Source: Apostichopus japonicus
Taxonomy: Eukaryota; Echinodermata; Holothuroidea; Aspidochirotida; Stichopodidae
DNA length: 64,000 nucleotides
Direction of reading: 5' to 3'
Assembly (NCBI RefSeq): GCF_037975245.1
Contig: NC_092567.1
Coordinates: 6,198,714 to 6,262,713 of the forward strand
Every line of letters starts with the position of its first letter. Positions within the stretch are counted from its first letter, which is position 1. Under the pieces are notes generated by a model, which worked only from the letters and a program-made list of their open reading frames with translations, ran no database searches and was not told where the DNA came from. The position numbers were made by a program, and so were the translations under genes. Of this stretch, positions 60,501 to 64,000 are shown piece by piece.

Positions 60501-62235
60501 GCGTCGCTAAGTTACCGTATTCCAACATAGACATACATTGGTTTTTTAACCACGGCACTGAATTTAGTTGACAGTGGTAAAATGTCGAAAGTTATTTCCA
60601 TTATGATGATAATATGATTACTTCCTGATACGATTAATTTAATTTTCCTTTTAATCATAATATTATTATTGTTAGAATTTAAGCTCATGGTGCATCAAGC
60701 AAAGGTATGTCGGCCGTATTTTCACAGCGCTGTAAATATACGAAAAAATCGTTCGAATTCTTCTCGCTGGTAAATTTGGTTCCATTTCTTTTACGTAACT
60801 CAATAAAATGACAGCTATTGCGAGCTCATCACCAAGACTCCAAGGAGGTGCAGAGCTTTAGGGTTGAGAACGTGACTGCTGGTGGAAGAGGATTGTATAG
60901 CTATCAATGGTATCAGTGTGACGTCATATTAGCCGCATACTTTATAGTCTTCGCTTCCGAATACTTATTTCCTGGATGAAGTTCGTACGTATTTTGTTTA
61001 TCTTTGGATATTTCTTGATAAATTCGCGACACTTTAGTTGGGTCGTCAAACCACTGTCCCGTTGACCTCCTCCTTATGTAAGTACACTCGTTAACTAAAT
61101 TACTTAAAAACAGTCATTGACTACAGGCTTCATACTTGAAAGAAAGTGTTACTTTTTGAACTTTTCATTTTCATCCCAAATAGCGTAGGATTAATTGTGG
61201 ATTGGTACATGGTATTGTCCAATAGAACTATATTAGTTGTAAGTATGGTTAAACGACACTTTTACAACGAAAGATAAAGCTATTTCCTCGGGTGTTTAGT
61301 ACAGCAAACGCTGTGCAACAACGAAGCTCCTATATGCTTAATATGTGGATAGAAAACCTCATGATAATTTTGCTATTTGTGACCTCATTAACACTATCGG
61401 TATTACGTAGGACTATATGCCTAGTCCGCTGGTATTTAGTAACAAACTCAACGGATTCGAAGTGAAATGTTTAAGCTTAACTATAAACATTATAATAAGT
61501 CCTTCCCCGCCCTCCCGATCCTGTTTTAAACATTCTGATGTGAAGTGTTTGTTTCTAGTTTAAATGATAGGATCAAGTGTCGAGAATGTCTGACCATCTC
61601 ATTATTTACAGAAACTAATGTAACGTTAGCGTCAGTGAGACACTTGAATACGTCACAATGGACGCATTTTTTTAAATGTTTGTTTTATTTCATATTGTTC
61701 ATGAAATATTGTTGTTGAAAGAAGAAAGGAAAACATAACTGATATTATTTATATTTCAATGTGTATTTTGAACTTACGGAGCTTCAGACAGAAATTGCTA
61801 AATGCAAGTTATCAGTAACAATTTTGCCTAAATGCTGCATTTTGCGTTGAATGTATCACCATCCGTTAATATGTATTGTGAAACACCTTTACAAGTACAA
61901 CGTACCTAAATACACTAATATATATATGATACTGCAATCTACTAAAATAAATAAAAGTGAAAAAGTTCGCACAATAATGCATTAATGTTAACTTTGTGGG
62001 ACTCAGATTTGTCTGTATTGGACTAAACGCTTCGTAACTCGCTATTTAACAGCAACCGACTGGTTGAAAGTTGTAACCATTAGTACGTCTCGTAGTGTGG
62101 GAGTTTTGTATAATAGTCAGAATAAAACGATAAAACAAACTCAACATACAGATGGAAAAAGTTGTCAGCAGGTGAATTACAATAATTTAATCGAACTAAT
62201 AAAAAAAGAGTAGGCGGTGATTGAGAGGTGACCGG
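60501..62235. other. Intergenic stretch with a possible 5' exon
   Basis: A consensus CRE (GTGACGTCAT near 60919) lies about 160 bp upstream of a good donor-like site (CTTAT|GTAAGT near 61077). This could be a promoter and non-coding first exon of a gene to the right, but there is no coding support. Confidence 0.2.
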
Positions 62236-62300
62236 ACAATTCCCATCCCGATCGACCCCCCCCCGGACAATTGCCCCCGGACATTTGCCCACAGATAATT
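62236..62300. repeat. Short array of GGACAATTGCCCCC units
   Basis: GGACAATTCCC, GGACAATTGCCCCC, GGACATTTGCCC and AGATAATTGTC follow one another. This is the unit found in the arms of the foldback element at 36806-38117, here as a few copies with a C-tract. Confidence 0.65.
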
Positions 62301-62838
62301 GTCAATCCGGAGCACCCAAATGGGACGATTTTTAACGCTAATTACCCCAAAACTGTGCGTGTGTACGATATTATTTTATATAAGCATAACCAACAGGCCC
62401 AACTCACCTGAGAAAAAAAAAATCGCGAAGTTAAAGATACGAACAACGCGTATCTTTGTGCGAGATTCTCGTGCATTAGTAATGTATTAATTTATTTCCG
62501 CTTTCTGTGTGTAAACCATGTCTGCCCTGTAGAGAGTGACTTTCGCTTATTCTTTTCCACATAAAGGTGTGAGATATTGGTTTAATTTGGTCTACTTACA
62601 TAAAGCTCTGAATTACCTCTTTCGTCCTGTCACGCTACCAATGTAATACTTTTGCAATGTAGTAAAACATATGACCACCGTTGAATTGAAAAGCTTAAAT
62701 AGCAAAACTACTGTATTTTAGAAGACAAAGTACCAAAACACTTTCTTGTTTTACATACATCGTGTATACTATTGCTAAACTTACACAATGATAATATTTT
62801 GGGCGTCAATTTGGTAATTTTTGGAAAAATAGATTTGG

Positions 62839-62970
62839 CGCACTTCGCGCGCACTAGCTGCATTGATGCCGTGAGAATTATTTACTCCTTGCACATGCAT
62901 GTTAGCTAGATAACATTAACAATTTTCTGTGCACTTCGCGCGCACTTTAGCTGCATTTGTTTCCGGGTAT
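62839..62970. repeat. Two copies of a GCACTTCGCGCGCACT motif
   Basis: GCACTTCGCGCGCACT followed by A-GCTGCATT occurs at 62839 and 62931, 92 bp apart. The CG-rich core stands out from the AT-rich surroundings and recalls the CGCGCGCATCGCGCGCATT phrase near 34175. Confidence 0.5.
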
Positions 62971-62994
62971 ACGTTTCTTTGACTCTTTTTTATT

Positions 62995-63235
62995 TCTTGC
63001 CAGAGGCAAAAGGAATATATGCAGTCACGCATGTGTGTGCGTGTGTCTGTCTGTCTGTCTGTCTGTGATGCCGGCTTATAATCACGATAACTGAACGATG
63101 CAAGATCTGATCGGTCTCATACTTGGTGGGTAGTTTACCCATAGTGAGTAGATGGTCCCTATTGTTCTTGGTGCCAATCTCATTAATATTCATAAGTGGA
63201 CGGACGGATTCTGATGCTAATGTCAACCGTACCAC
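62995..63235. repeat. Interspersed repeat, related to 52025-52390
   Basis: Starts at CTTGCCAGAGGCAAAAGGAA and contains a GTCT microsatellite at 63044-63066, then CGATAACTGAAC and CATACTTGGTGGGTAG. It ends near CATTAATATTCATAAG. Confidence 0.55.
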
Positions 63236-63349
63236 ACTATTTAGATTTTTTTAAAGAATATACATTGTGTAAAATAAAGCATGTAATAAAATTTCAGAAA
63301 ATAGAACTTCATTAAATCAATGAGATTTCAAACTGGCGAACAATCGACC

Positions 63350-63440
63350 ACCAGCTTCACTGGGTCTTGAACCTGCATGAACATTCTGCTTATATGTGCT
63401 CTTATATTGGAAGACGAGCACACTGGCTCACCCACATGAT
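63350..63440 (-). mobile_element. Possible degenerate tRNA-related SINE
   Basis: On the minus strand GGGTGAGCCAGTGTGCTCG could be a decayed A-box region. GGTTCAAGACCC could be a B box about 60 bp later, the right spacing for a tRNA-derived promoter. The stems are poor, so this is a guess. Confidence 0.25.
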
Positions 63441-63454
63441 ATACATTTACAAAG

Positions 63455-63571
63455 TAATGTAAAAATTTGTCCGACACCCAAAATCCCAGTTGGAGGGCGA
63501 CTGGGGGGCGACAAGCTTTCATGGGGGCTGTCGCCCCCACACACCCCCACCCCCCCGTGGCTACGCCACTG
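63455..63571 (-). mobile_element. hAT-like element end, same family as 14488-16253
   Basis: On the minus strand it starts CAGTGGCGTAGCCACGGGG. It then shares the GGGGGCGACAGCCCCCATGA and TCGCCCCCCAGTCGCCC phrases and TGGGATTTTGGGTGTCG with 14488 onward. Similarity fades after about 115 bp, so only the left end is present. Confidence 0.8.
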
Positions 63572-64000
63572 CATAATCTAAACGTGATTAAAGCCGAACG
63601 GTACTTTTAAGGCCTAGCTATGCTGAAACTGGTGGAAAGCTACACATGTTGAGATCAACAGCCGATCCTGACAAAAGCTCGTGAACTCGCTGCAAAACTT
63701 AGACCGTTTTACACAATTATTTCGCATTGGTCATAGTAAAAAATCTAACTAGACGAACTGCTAAGTTTCATAAACGCTGCCTGGTCACAGCGAAACTAAA
63801 TCCAACCTGAAATAAATACGACGGAAAACGTCCAATAGAACCGCTGTACTACAAAGAGAACGTACACCTTTTGAACGCAAAGTAAGGCTTCCGAGCAGCA
63901 GGTTGAAGCTAATGCAAATATGTTTGAGTTAACCGTTTGAGTTTTAGATTCTACGGATGTCCATAAGCTCATTTCCAATGCCAATAGCCCCCTATTCATA

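Overview
This is a window of animal nuclear DNA, AT-rich and sparse in coding sequence, with spliced exons, large introns and many transposable-element copies. A marine invertebrate, possibly an echinoderm such as a sea cucumber, is my best guess. That rests on general character (one LRR-type gene with very long introns, abundant hAT-like miniature elements, a tRNA-derived SINE, an L1-like remnant). No species-level marker was recognised, and nothing looks bacterial or viral. Almost none of the longer open frames look like genes.

One plus-strand gene can be assembled from splice sites with matching phases. Its 3' part has exons at about 13074-13200 (5' edge uncertain), 21988-22196, 29353-29432, 40308-40372, a 36-bp microexon at 44679-44714, and a stop-containing exon at 49391-49455. 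A 3' UTR exon follows from 49938 to about 50290. The 13-22 kb exons read as leucine-rich repeats; the C-terminus is short, acidic and then basic, ending in KRARRK. Two weaker exons at 6557-6617 and 8647-8791 may belong to the same gene, which would then start upstream of the window. A possible minus-strand exon lies in its fifth intron (46745-46830).

Layout: 1-2872 and 9668-12540 are two copies of one long direct duplication. Between them lie a truncated hAT-like copy (3406-3869), an unclassified repeat (4258-4860) and a cluster of CACGTG motifs (about 7690-8150). The gene's introns hold a MITE carrying telomere-like repeats (13291-13574), a SINE (14211-14453), hAT-like elements (14488-16253, 25702-27298, 33075-35569, 38290-39197, 44817-45114), a long-TIR MITE (20575-20808), a 136-bp satellite (32230-33062) and a foldback element with minisatellite arms (36806-38117). 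Beyond the gene, 50.3-64 kb holds low-copy repeats, tandem repeats, a minus-strand L1-like reverse-transcriptase remnant (55491-56440) and a few further element ends.

The most informative pattern is a hAT family defined from sequence alone. Element 33075-35569 has an exact 8-bp target-site duplication, matching terminal repeats, a decayed hAT dimerisation domain and a roughly 100-bp subterminal block. The same block occurs seven times in the window, nearly always 40-85 bp inside the 3' end of an otherwise unrelated-looking element.
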